A DNA stretch of 64,000 nt from Parapristionchus giblindavisi (lineage: Eukaryota; Nematoda; Chromadorea; Rhabditida; Diplogasteridae). The DNA lies in NCBI GenBank assembly GCA_943737045.1, contig CALSFV010000250.1, forward strand, positions 160,001-224,000, written 5' to 3'. The notes under the pieces are model-generated. The model did not search any database. It was not told the origin of the DNA and saw only the letters and a program-made list of their open reading frames with translations. Both the position numbers and the translations under genes were made by a program. This document shows positions 26,400 to 38,232 of this stretch, one piece after another (the first letter of the stretch is position 1; the number at the start of each line of letters is the position of its first letter).

Positions 26400-29300
26400 C
26401 GATCGCTCTTTTCGAGCGCAGTGCGCATCTCCTCAAGCAAGAAGCCTACCAATGACGCCAACAACGCAACGACGCAACGTCAGCCATCGAGAACAGTCGA
26501 AACAGCTGAGGAAGACGTCCATATCCCTCAAGATTACGTACACAATGTTCTGGAAGGATTGTGGAAATTGACGAAAGTGGTTAGTTTATTGACTATTTAC
26601 AAGGGAAGCACCAGTTGCGACGGAAACGATTCTGAAAACGATCCGTATGGGTGGCAAGGGTTGAGGGGGACATACCACAGCGTTCTCATGACTTTCAAAG
26701 CAAGAACGACCGCTCAACATACAAACTCTCTCGAATACAATGGTCTCTCCTTTGTCTTGCTTTGGAAGAAAAATGGCTTGGACCAGAATACTGTGATACG
26801 GGACCAACTAATCGATATTTTTGAGGACGCTTTTAAAAAATAGCAAAAACATTTTGACGGGGAGTGGGAATCGAACCCGTGGGGGCAGGGGTGATAGTCA
26901 AATGTGCAATCGATTAAAAATATCGATTAGTAGGTCCCGTAAAAACCACTTTTTTTCGTCTCCCCCTCAACCCTTGCCACTAGGGTGGCGAGAACCAGTC
27001 ACTAGTCACTAATTATTCTCTCTCTCCAACTAGTGCGTAATCTTTTCTACTCTCTCTGCTACTCTTCTGTCCCCTGTGGCAGCCGTGCGTTGGGGTCACG
27101 GTTGAGTAGAAAAATTACTCTTTTTCTACTCTTTTTGTTTTTTCTCGGCTCTAAGTAATCAAAATATGCAAATCTATATAATTTTGGAATCTACAAATCA
27201 AGGGCTATTCTACAAGCCTAAAATTGACTGCAAAAGGACAATTTTAAATTTCTTCAATTTTTCAAGTCATGCATTGCAGTAAATATTTTATTAAAGTAAT
27301 TCGAATAACAATGAAAAATAACAATTAAAACTCTTCCTTTTCGTCATCGGAGCAATTTTCATCGAAATCGCTCTCATCAGACGCATACCCATGGGTCACT
27401 TCTGTATGGGGAGCATTGGCCTAACAACTTGACCTAGGTAGAGTGCCTCCGATATCTTATCCTCTGATATGGTAGACTCCGCCCCCAATTGACCTGCCTA
27501 AATGACTTACCCAATTGGCCTACCTAGGCTGTTTCGGATATTTTTACTTACCTATAGTTATCCATGATGATATCCTCTTACGTTGTTGATATTCGAAGAA
27601 AATAACGAGAACCCACCTCTCACAACCAAGAGAAACGCAAAAAACAACGAGACAAAAGCAAAGAAAAATATTGATAAAGAAAAAATACATAATCGTCCGA
27701 TTCCGATCCGAATTGAAGGAATGCATAACATGAAAAATTGAAGAAAATAAAAGTGTTCTTTGACAGTCAAATTCAGACTTGGTAAATAGCCCTTGGCTTG
27801 TAGATTCCAAAAATATTCAAATTTGCACATTTCGATTACTTATAGCCGAGAAAACCCAAAAGGAGTAGAAAAAGAGTAGCTAAAATTAGTCACTAATGTT
27901 TCGATGATCTCATCACTACTAACCGTCGCGCGAGAGGTCGTAAATGTGCCTCTCTCGGTTGAGTAGAAGAGACTATCACTAGGGCTAGTGAGTAGTGACT
28001 GATTCTCGCCACCCTACTTGCCACTCATATGGGTCGTTTTCAGAATTGTTTCCTTCGCAACTGGTGCTTCCCTTGTTAGTGGGCTAACGTTCGCAATTTT
28101 TGTTTTTTTTTCTCATTTAAACACGTTTTATCAAGAGGTCAATAGAGAATCTCCCACGAAGGAGTTCGCGGGTTGTGGAGAAGAATTGAGAGCTCGGACG
28201 TGAATGGCATAGAATGTTTTAAACGAATAGGGATACTGTATTTGGGATTTTTGTAGTGATATGGGAAGTAAAGATTACGGTAGTTGAGAGGTACTGTATC
28301 TAACGCTGTGTTCTTCTTGCAGACCACGGCTGATGTGACGAAGAAGCAGAGGAGGTAAGTGAAGGGGCTGAAACCTTTGTCGACGGGTAGATGAATACGG
28401 TAGTCGGGTACGGTAGATGAATACGGTAGTCGGGTACGGTAGATGAATACAGTAGTCGGGTACGGTAGACGACATACATTTTCCCCACCCACAATCTATT
28501 ATAATAATATATTTACCTTCTCTATACGGATCAAAAACGAGAAGATATATAATGGTATATGTACTGATTGAAAACAATAAAGAAGAGACAAACTGCAAAT
28601 TACTTAATCACAGTTTTTAGAATATTACAAAAGATAGAAGAATTGGTAACGGTTACTGAATTTGCATCTAACAATTGTTTTTGCGAATTATAAACTGACC
28701 CGAATTTGGAACAAAACTGACCCGATCCACATGTCAAGTACTCGGAACTGACCCTACATGGGGGGTGGATCTTACTAATCTCGATCTCCCGCATATCGCT
28801 AGAAGGGTTTCAAGTCTTAAAACTTACCGCATCGACAAAAAGTGGTCACCCACATTATGGGCGAGCGAAAATGTATGAAGTAAGTTGAAGGGACTGAAAC
28901 CTTTGTCGACGGGGTCTCTTCAACGGTCCACGCTCTCTCTCGTTGTATGAAGTAAGTTTAAGGGACTGAAACCTTTGTCGACGGGGTCTCTTCAACGGTC
29001 CACGCTCTCTCTCGTTGTATGAAGTACGTTGAACGGACTGAAACCTTTGTCGACGGGGTCTCTTCAACGGTCCACGCTCTCTCTCTCGTTGTTAGAGAAC
29101 AGAGAAATAGTGTGCGCATGAAACTTCCTATCTACGGTATAAAAAACACTTCATAAATGCAATAAATGAGTTTTTTTAAAAATTTAAATAACATATTTTG
29201 TGTTGTGTAGAGAACAAAACAGGAGGAAATTCAGAAACATAAATTCTCAGCCTTAGTGGGAATATTGATTTTTCAAAAAATTTCAAAGAATTTTTTCAAT

Positions 29301-30251
29301 CAAAACGATTTTGTTTAGAGAGTACGGTGACGTTGTCAACGGCACTGGTCTGGTATCGAATCGCACTCTGGAGAATTTGATTAAAGCAATCAGGTGAGGA
29401 TTATCGATTTTTTATATTTTAAAACAAATTAATCGATAATTGACAGCGACCGTAATTATTTTACCGCGCTGGGCAAGCTGTTGTCTGCGGACAAAAGGAG
29501 TACGGTAGACGAGAGACTGATTGGAGTTGCGATCAATGCGGCATGTAGAGCGAAGTAAGACTATTGATTTTTTATGTTATCTATGGTTTTACTATCTATG
29601 ATTAGAAATCGGGACTACTCTACTGATGTCGTTTTCAAATAGACTTCCTATATTTATCTTTGCTTATTCGCCACTTTTTGGACATGTAGCTCGGTGGATC
29701 CGCCCCCGTGCTGCTGTAATGAATAGCCGAATTAACCCGGCACATTCTTGTTTCTATTTAGTTTTATAATAAGATCGAGAGCCTCGTCCTCCCTGATATC
29801 TTATTAAGAAATATGAATGCATACGATATCGACATAGTGTAGTAGTGTAAACTTTGGACTGCTTTAAAGGAAAAATCAATCTATAGGTCAATTTTTCGTA
29901 GACGTAGCGGCCGAAACGCCATAGGACACATTATTAGCTAAGATATATAATTTTTAAAAAATACATTTAAAGTGCATGCAAACCTATACTTATGCATCTA
30001 TTAATATTATTAATTTAATCAATAATATCTCTGATCCCTCATTCAGCGATTTCGGTCGATGTGATGGATCGGTTATCGATTGGATAGAAGAGAATGTGCT
30101 TAGAGTGGATCATGTACATCCTAAGACCGAACGACAACTCGGTGAGTGAAAGTGGGCGTGGCCTAATAAGTGAATGAAGGCTGGCTGGGTTACTGTATGC
30201 TCACAGAACCTTTTCTTATCGAATTTGAGCCTCTGGATGGTAACAAGAGCC

Positions 30252-30291
<40 letters not shown>

Positions 30292-33200
30292 TTATTCACG
30301 TCAAGCGATCATCGCTTGGTGGGGATGGAACGAGTAAAGCCTATTCATACAGCATTTCCGCTTCAGAACTTCCCGATTTCATAGTTGAGAATTTGATCAT
30401 ATGATAGAATAAAATGGGGGAGTCATTGTCTAATACAGTTTTTCATTTTGCCTTTCCAGTTTGGCTTTTATCGTGTCTTCGAGGTGACTTTCAAACGTTG
30501 GCAACTTCTCCGTATCCCGAGATAGAGAAAGTAAGAATTTTTCAATAACAATATCGTATACGACAACTTATTAATAAATAAGCTAATGCATTAAAGGATG
30601 CGGCCCTGAGACATGCTGCAATTGTTTATCTGAGAGAGAAAAAGGACTGGAACGCATTCTGGTAGGTTATGGATACTGTATCGTGAACTGTTATGGTTAC
30701 TGTATTGCGAACTGTTATGGTTACTGTATTATGAACCATTGCGGTTACTGTATCGTGGTGTACTGTAGCTTTGAGTGACTTTATCAATGTTCCATTACAG
30801 TATTCTACTGGGGAGATTTTGATCCTTTAAGAGTCCCTCATAGAATGATATGATTACTGTAGCTTCTGTTATTGATTTATTTCTTATTAATGTGCTCATT
30901 ATTACAGTACCTTCTGGAGTGAGAGTGGATCATCGATCATGGACGACAGTGATCGTGCGAAGGAACGAATATCGACTACCGCTCATTTTGCCCTGCTGAA
31001 TTGGGTGAGTGGATAGGGTTTGATGGTCTAGATGGGATACTGTAGCTGGAGGGTCTGACGGTCAGGCTAGGATACTGTAGCTGGAGGGTTTGATGATCTA
31101 ACTAGGATACTGTAGGTGGAGGGTCTGATGGTCTAGCTAGGATACTGTAGCTGGAGGGTTTGATGATCTAGCTAGGATACTGTACCTGGAGGGTTTGATG
31201 ATCTAGCTAGGATACTGTACCTGGACGGTTTGATGGTCTAGCTAGGATACTGTGGCTGGAGGGTTTGATGGTCTAGCTAGGATACTGTAGCTGGAGGGTT
31301 TGATGGTCTAGTTAGGATACTGTAGCTGGAGGGTTTGATGGTCTAGCTAGGATACTTTAGCTGGAGGGTTTGATGGTCTGGATGGCATACTGTAGCTGTC
31401 GGCCGTATACTGCTTTACTGTAGAACTGTTTAAACTGGTTGTCGATACTCTCTCGTAGACAATGAAAGAGAGAGAGTGTGGCCAGAGCGGAGAGTTTTAA
31501 TTTATCTCCCAATGTCACCTTGCTATTTCAGAGAATAGCCGACAAACGCCAAGTGCAGACATGGTACTTGAAGGAGATCGCGAGAACGAGAAAAACACCT
31601 ATTCCATATCATATGTTGATGGATTTAATGCTGCTTATGAACTAGTGAGTTCTTAAGAGAGATGGCCGATAAGACTCGACCACCCCCGGACGCGTGCGCT
31701 AGCAATGAGAAGTGGGGGTCCATACTTGGGTGTTAGGAGTGTCATCGGCCCTTATTACACAAAACAGCTGAAATTTCCTGTTTGTGCCCTGAGGCTATTA
31801 GAAAAAAATAATTAAAGTGCGAAAACCTTTAAAAATCATAATTTCTCAAATTGTTGAGATAAACTCTAAATATCATTTGCGATGTGTCTAGGGTGCACAG
31901 ACCTTGCTAATTCATTATTTGCATCGAATGCGCGTTGATTCCTAAACCACTTTTTTGACTCAACATTTTGGTTTTTTCGGACAAATCATCGCTTGTTGTA
32001 GTTTGCTCCCAAAATTTCCGACCATGTATTGAAGCCTAAGCAATTCTGCATTGATTTAACTTAAAACTGGGTTCTTCCCGATCGACCATTTTGTCGAATT
32101 TTTCGATCGAAGTTCCGTCATCGATGGTTTTCCCGAACAAATGCTGTATTTCCCAAACGATTGGTACGGAATTGTGGTCTACGCAAAGTTTAGAGGTGAG
32201 ACGAGTAAAATGACACAAGAATCCCATCACTTGGATCAATTTGAAATTTTCGATTTTCACGACCCGGAGGTCATGGTCTGAAAATTTTAAAATTTCTCAA
32301 GTTTGAAATGCTTTCATTTATGTGCCTTATAGTAAAGTACTAATGATGTGAACAATTATAGAAAGCAAGTTGGGAACTGATTCAAGCACAATTCTGATTT
32401 TTCGCACGCATTTAGAACGAAAATGTTCGAAAAAATGGTTAAAAGGATAGATCAGCCATTGAGCATTGGCTGAATATTATTCATATCATTAGTACTTCAC
32501 AATAAGCCCCATAAATGAAAGCATTTCAAACTTGAGAAATTTTGAAATTTTCAGACCATGACCCCGGGGTCATGAAAATCGAAATTTCAAATTGATCTAA
32601 GTGATGGGCTTTTTGTGCCATATTACTCGTCTCACCTCGAAACTTTGCGTAGACCACAATTCCGTACCAATCGTTTGGGAAATACAGCATTTGTTCGGGA
32701 CAACCATCGATGACGGAACTTCGATCGAAAAATTCGACAAAATGGTCGATCGGGAAGAATCCAGTTTTAAGTTAAATCAATGCAGAATTGCTTAGGCTAC
32801 AATACCTGGTCGGAAATTTTGGGAGCAAACTACAACAAGCGATGATTTGTCCGAAAAACCAAAATGTTGAGTCAAAAAAGTGGTTTAGGAATCAACGCGC
32901 ATTCGATGCTAATAGTGAATTAGCAAGGTCTGTGCACCCTAGACACATCGCAAATGATATTTATAGTTTATCTCAACAATTTGAGAAATTATGATTTTTA
33001 AAGGTTTTAGCACATTTTTTCTAATAGCCTCAGGGCACAAACAGGAAATTTCAGCTGTTTTGTGTAATAAGGGCCGATGACACTCCTAACACCCAAGTAT
33101 GGACCCCCAGTTCTCATTGCTAGCGCACGCGTCCGGGGGTGGTCGAATATGATCGAGTCTTAGGGAACAGGCCTCTTAATCAGAGATGTTCGTTAAAGGG

Positions 33201-35239
33201 AGTGTAACCTCACTCAATGGTCTCTTCTTCATTAAACGCACTTTTTCTCTATTCTCTAACAACGAGAAAGCGTAGAGCGTTGAAGAGACCGTTGACAATG
33301 GTGTCAGCCCCTTTAATGGAAATTTTCGTTAATTCGTCAAGTCGTTAAATTAACTAGAAATAAGTCGTTAATTTTCGTTAATTTCGTTAACTTTATAATA
33401 ATAATATTTATTTATGTGGTGACAGTGGCGGAAAACAAATACAAATAGGGTGAAATCTATAGTGCACATAAAATACTATGTCGCAACTGTGGCTACATAA
33501 GACAATAGAGTGATAGATTACAAGTTGGACAGATTCAACGAAGATTTAACAGTTCTACTAAAAGATTTGGAATTAGGGCAAATAAACTTTCGTTAATTAA
33601 TTAATTTCGAAACGCGTATATTTAATATTATGAAAAGTATTCATTTCACAAATTTCTTAAATAGTGATAACAATTGTTTTTTTAATGAATACAGTTTGAA
33701 AAACATATAAAATTATGAATATGCTGAAAAATTAGAATTTGTCTAAATCGATAATGTTAATGTGTAGGAATCTCCAGCTTTGAATTGCTCAATTTAATAA
33801 TGAAAACAATAACGAAAATTTAATTATTTTCGTTAATTCGTTACTACCATCTCTGATTTCGATGTATTCTTTAAAAAAATTTTTAAATTGGACAATGATA
33901 TCTTGAAAGTAATTTTTTTTTTGTAAGTGAGTGGAGTGTTTCTTGTTTCATTTTTTTTCTTGTTGCATTACAAATATATTTTTTTAAACCTGTCCGGATT
34001 TTGAGCCAAAATTTCACAAAAATCGAAAAACCTGACAGGTTTTTGAGCCAAATTTGCCAAAAATCGAAAAAAACCTGACCGGATTTTTAACCTAGCTAGT
34101 CGAACAATGAGTGTTTCTCGTTTCATTACAAATGTATTTATTTTCAGTTTTTACGGTGGTCGTGTGATGAGATGGGACAAGGAAGATTTGACGGAAAGAC
34201 AAGGAGAATTGGTACAATGGAAGAGCTGTTTTGATGAAGAGAGAATGAAGAAGTTGGAGAAGGCACTGATCGATCATGCTAGGCACAGAATAAAGTATCT
34301 GAGTGAGTCTGATCTTTGATCTTTGAACTCTTTTGAACTACGGTAGTTACATACATTTTCAGCGCTCTCACACGATTTTTGTGTAGTGGATCGATTAAAA
34401 AGAGTTTTTTTCCCCCGCTTAAATTGTAATTTTGTAACGCACCAATATTATTACTATATTATTATCAAGTGGCCTAAAACTGAGCCGTGTATAGTGGGTC
34501 GATCCTTGGTTTGAGGGGTGGGGAGGGGGTCTTGAAGGGTATATAATGTAAAAAAAGTACTCTATCGATATTATGCACTTGTTGTGTTGCATGAAATATT
34601 ACTTTATATATATATAGGCAAATTGTGATCATAGTAGAACTTATTATTAATATTATTATTAATATTGTAAGTGGATACTTTTCAGAATTCGCAAATGTAA
34701 ATGATCTGAATGTGCTCATAAAGTCTCTGCGTCAACTACCCCGAGACAAGCCCGTAGTCGTCATCGATTGGCTCAATTACAGTTTTGCACTCGGCAAGGC
34801 TAAGAGCAGCACGAATATGAACTTTGAGAAGTAAGACTAGAGATCAAAGATCAAAGATCAATCGTTTAGGCATGCCCTGTGGCATCAACAGATCTCAAAT
34901 ACATTAGTTTCCAAAAAAAATAATGGTCATAGTTGTATTTTAGTCTACTTCGGGATTGAGTATTAGCTTTTCTGCTAGAACTTCCCACGTTCGTTTGGAA
35001 ATATCAAAGATCAAATCACTTATTCAGACTGTTTCCTGGTCGTTTCGTATTGATTGTTACTCGTTCTGTTAACAACAACAATGCCATTCCACCGCCGAAG
35101 GAAAGTGACAATGTGAGAGTGGTCGAAGTATCAAAGAAGGTCGAGAATAAACAGTAAGTTGTCAAGTATCGATTAGTAATTGGGTTTTGTTTAGGTTATT
35201 TAGATACTTATTCAATTATACATATGCATATCACCCTAT

Positions 35240-35305
<66 letters not shown>

Positions 35306-37385
35306 GATGGAATAATGAATAAATAAATAAATAAATTAGTTAACCTGCACGATAGCCTGACACCTGTATAGGTATCCATGAACGGTGCGGACAAACGTGA
35401 CGTCACAAGCGTGGGAGGAGACGTTTGCGAAACATCCTCCCCCTACTCGTGTGGCACTACTTCAGAATAGAGTACCAGCACAAAAAAATAGTATAATTGT
35501 CTAATATAAACGTCCTTTCCTTTTTGTTTATTTCATTTTTTCAAATCTTTTTGGACTTGCCCGTTGGTCTGGTACCCTATTCTGAAGTAGTGACGTCAAG
35601 CAGTTTGCCATCGCTCATGGTCACGGTCTCTGATATAAAACGATTTAGTCTTTGAAATACGTTTGCTTTTTATTCGCCGACAAAGTATGTTTCAAGCTTT
35701 GGATATTTGCCCAATGTAGACGTGTGTTTTGATGCACAACCAGCTTCGGGACAGCAAAATTTTAAAAAAAACTAAACCAGTGCTTACCGATGAATATAGC
35801 GCTATATTGTATTAATCTTACCATGGTTCCTCTCAAGCATACCGCAATCCTCAGTCTTAATTATACCATAATTTTTGCACATTTTGCCAGCTTTCCACTC
35901 TACCATATTAGTTTTATTATTACTTTTTCGCCATAAAATGTAATTTAAGAGTAAACTAATATTGATTGATTTCAGAGAGAACGATGATCTATGTGCCATG
36001 ATCGCTTCCGTGGTCACTCGTGGTCATATAGTCACGAATGATAAGATATCAACTCATCTGAGTTTCTTCCGGAAATTCCTCAGAGTGAGTGATCTTTGAT
36101 CTCTTTCGACATATCGATATTACTTTAGTTTGAATATTGCACATAGGTGGGCATGCTGGGGGGGGAAGGACTGGGCGCAAACCGGGGAATTGTAAGGCAA
36201 GGCTATTTTTTAGCTGATTTGACTGGAAATTTTCCAATTTTTGCGACGCAAAGCTATGCGCTAGGCCCCGCAACGGAAGGCAAGGCTGTGTCCAAAAATA
36301 ATTCTTTCCACGCGCCCACCTATGATATTGAATAGTGCTAGTCGCATCTTAAATAAATAAATCTTCGGTACCGGTCTTCGACTTATAGGGAGTGCTGTAA
36401 TGAGTTAGTTCGTAAAAATGAGATTACATAGTGATTCGATCCTAAAAATGAGCCGTATATAGTGGGTCGATCCTCACATTGTGGGGGTATGAAAATGTAC
36501 CTTTCTTAACTGATCTTTGGGCTATAGGGAGTTCTGTAATGGGTTGATTCGTCGTTATATTACTACATGATTACTCTCCAGGAAAACAATCTCGATGAGA
36601 CTCTGCACGATACTCTATTGGAGTTTTTAGACGCAGCTACGGTCAGACATCAACATGGCAGTCGTACACAGGTACTATCTAAGTAAATATATAAAAATAG
36701 AGGGCATCAACTCTTTACCTTCCCAATTAGTAACATCCCCACCTTCTAACTTCCGTGCATGGCTAATTAAGATCTCCCCAGATATAATTATACCCTTTTA
36801 CAAGATTCGCCCGTAGCTCCCAAACTGCCACTGCACCCAAAACCCTCACCGATACCTAACCGATCAATCGACCCCTTTGTTATTCGATTTAATGTTACAT
36901 ATAATATGATGGAATAAAGAATAAGAATGAGAATAAGATCAAGAAAACGAAACATTCCCAACCGCCTTAACAATATTCTGTTGGTTTTTGAGAGCGAGAG
37001 ATCATAGAGTTCTTTGGGAACTTTTGTTTAGTGATCACTTTGATTCACTTGAAATCCGTCCTTGCCAGCAATAAACAGCCTGATCGACTTGTTTGAAATA
37101 GAAAAGGGATGGTTCAATGATTCGTTTTGATCGGGAATATTTTACTTGCTGAAACATCTTCACGATGTATGATAAATAAATAAATAAATAAAATGAGTAT
37201 GCAAATCGACGAGACTGCAGATAGATTCAATAATTGATTATTTTCAGCCCGTCGTGGACTATTCTCGATCTTCCCAATTAATCAATAACAACGAACTGAT
37301 CTTTACCGTATCCCGAGTACCGAAGAATTCGATACCAGACCAACCCTATCGAGATATTGATTACTATAGCTGGTTTATTTATTGA
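26400..37385 (+). CDS. Protein-only RNase P (PRORP/MRPP3-like), 15 exons
   Basis: Metallonuclease of the PIN/NYN type that cuts the 5' leader from mitochondrial pre-tRNAs. Exons: 26400-26579, 28323-28354, 29319-29393, 29447-29554, 30047-30141, 30460-30530, 30597-30661, 30908-31004, 31532-31644, 34148-34302, 34686-34830, 35028-35153, 35976-36084, 36582-36671, 37248-37385; 532 codons plus a stop. The N-terminal half is helical, as expected of PPR repeats, and starts like a mitochondrial presequence (RSLFSSAVRISSSKK). Active-site acids are D358 (VVVIDWLN), D424-D425 (ENDDLCAM) and D443 (VTNDKIS); the 18-residue spacing equals D475-D493 of plant PRORP1. The usual zinc ligands look absent (see findings). 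No ATG lies in the first listed exon; a candidate start exon is 26164-26226, in phase. The exon 1 donor could be at 26577 or 26580. Confidence 0.85.
26583..28080. mobile_element. Foldback element, interrupted by a hAT MITE
   Basis: The left arm (about 26583-26672) holds AAGGGAAGCACCAGTTGCG and GGTGGCAAGGGTTGAGGGGG. Their inverses occur at 26960-26980 and 28017-28080, continuous once the 26981-28016 insertion is removed. The interior 26690-26810 resembles 57280-57400 (AAATGGCTTG, CTCTCTC(G/A)AAT). In PRORP intron 1; no functional gene seen. Confidence 0.7.
26981..28016. mobile_element. Non-autonomous hAT-type element with 8-bp target duplication
   Basis: 1,036 bp. Ends are TAGGGTGGCGAGAACCAGTC and the inverse GACTGATTCTCGCCACCCTA; subterminal sequences are also inverted (CTTGTAGATTCC, GAGTAGAAAAAGAGTA). 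CTTGCCAC directly precedes (26973-26980) and follows (28017-28024) the element. An 8-bp duplication and TA(G)GG ends are typical of hAT transposons. No transposase frame remains. Confidence 0.85.
28380..28475. repeat. TACGGTAG minisatellite
   Basis: About four copies of a 26-bp unit containing GATGAATACGGTAGTCGGG, in PRORP intron 2 just after the exon ending at 28354. Same unit as in nicastrin intron 20. Confidence 0.85.
28496..28680 (-). mobile_element. 5'-truncated LINE 3' end
   Basis: Nearly identical to 45599-45780, the 3' end of the LINE in the LTR element. The minus strand encodes the last residues of that open frame (TVTNSSIFCNILKTVIK, stop), then a 3' UTR ending TAAATATATT. Only about 185 bp remains. 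Confidence 0.8.
28866..29110. repeat. Tandem 62-bp repeat (three copies)
   Basis: Units contain GGACTGAAACCTTTGTCGAC, GGTCTCTTCAACGGTCCACG and CTCTCTCGTTG. It looks like an expansion of the core of the AAAGGGAG TIR element. PRORP intron 2. Confidence 0.85.
30253..30292. repeat. (AAT)n microsatellite
   Basis: About 13 uninterrupted AAT units in PRORP intron 5. Confidence 0.95.
31005..31420. repeat. 36-bp minisatellite, about 11 copies
   Basis: Starts at the donor of PRORP intron 8. The unit combines GATACTGTAGCTGGAGGG and TTTGATGGTCTAGCTAG with few differences between copies, so it is young and probably length-variable. Confidence 0.9.
31670..33162. mobile_element. 1.49 kb foldback element with TAAGACTCGA ends
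   Basis: Ends TAAGACTCGACCACCCCC and GGTCGAATATGATCGAGTCTTA. Arms of more than 600 bp match closely (for example ACACCCAAGTATGGACCCCC and CTGTATTTCCCAAACGATTG). Short spacer near 32400; small frames such as 32601-32795 are arm sequence. In PRORP intron 9. The terminal TAAGAC(A/T)C is shared with the 22849 element. Confidence 0.8.
33195..33320. mobile_element. AAAGGGAG TIR element, second copy
   Basis: TAAAGGGAGTGTAACCTCACTC to GTGTCAGCCCCTTTAA. It sits beside the foldback element in the same PRORP intron. Confidence 0.65.
33989..34105. repeat. TAGGTCGAA-family fragment
   Basis: Two GACCGGATTTTGAGCC-type units and a decayed end (CCTAGCTAGTCGAAC), shortly before PRORP exon 10. Confidence 0.55.
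34347..34520. repeat. CATACATTTTC family, diverged copy
   Basis: CATACATTTTCAGCGCTCTCAC, GTAGTGGATCGATT, GTATAGTGGGTCGATCC; right end lost. PRORP intron 10. Confidence 0.6.
35241..35303. repeat. (TA)n microsatellite
   Basis: About 31 uninterrupted TA units, followed by a short AAAT run (35320-35336). PRORP intron 12. Confidence 0.95.
35370..35640. mobile_element. Palindromic element with TGACGTCA in both arms
   Basis: Inner inverted repeat TACTTCAGAATAG(A/G)GTACCAG with flanking arms TCCATGAACGG / CGCTCATGG and ACGTGACGTCACAAG / TGACGTCAAGC. Distantly like the GTGGCCGTATGCA family. PRORP intron 12. Confidence 0.5.
36142..36324. mobile_element. CATAGGTGGGC MITE, second copy
   Basis: 183 bp, CATAGGTGGGCATGC to CGCGCCCACCTATG, opposite in orientation to 7014-7206. 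PRORP intron 13. Confidence 0.75.
36405..36501. repeat. CATACATTTTC family, right half
   Basis: ATAGTGATTCGATCC, TATATAGTGGGTCGATCC and GTATGAAAATGTAC. PRORP intron 13. Confidence 0.55.
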
Positions 37386-38232
37386 TTGATTGATTATCGT
37401 TATAATTAGATGAGTAAATTGTTTCGTTTTTCTCTCGATTACATACGTGTATATTGTTAATGTTATATTAGATGTTTTTTTCTAGATAAAGTAAAATTAA
37501 AGATCGATTGTTATGGAGTGGATAATTCTGACCTGTCCGCCATAGAGATAGTATATCTTTATTCATGATTCAAATGAACAATCAACACATTTGCAAAAGA
37601 TAGTGAGAGCGATAGAGATGGAGACGGAGTGGTAGATCAGTCATACCGTCTCTCATACAGCGATCGATGAATCGTCTTATGTCTCTTTCTCTGACTGACT
37701 GTTCCCTGCCTCCTCTGTCTGATTTTCCCGCCATTTTCGTTTATCATCACGTTCCACTATGCTTTTTGATGTTACTTTCGTAGTTAATTCGCCCTCTCCT
37801 TCTTCCTCTTTATGTACCTATCTCTGTCTTTCCCTTCACTCCTATCTACCTCCATCACTCTACCTTTATCTATCGTAATTATCGAATGGATATATCGGTA
37901 CGCCTAGTCACCAATCAATTTTGGATTTGTCTTTGTCTATTTGCGTATGTTATCGTTGTTGTTGTCTAGACTTTCTATTGTATTTCCATTTGCATATGAT
38001 CCAATATCATATTCAAACATACTACATGTCCTCACTTTGTTTCCTACATTTGCAGTTTTCAGTCATCCTTTCAATCTCTCCTTTTCAAAGCTCATTTATG
38101 TATGTATCTTCTGCCGTTCGTTTATTATCAGTCATTCTTCCTTTCCATCTCTTCCTCTCTCTCCTCTATCTCTCTTACATCCATTATCATAATTATCGAT
38201 CACTAAGGAAAAGAGTAGACCATCAATCGATA
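37386..38232. other. Intergenic, pyrimidine-rich on the + strand
   Basis: Bases 37680-38200 are rich in TCTCT and CCTT. Long open stretches here have repetitive low-complexity composition and I do not believe they code. No repeat family recognised. Confidence 0.4.

Noticed and set aside
32036..32795. Two similar 64-74 codon frames on opposite strands
   Set aside because: They are the two arms of the 31670-33162 foldback element read in opposite directions.
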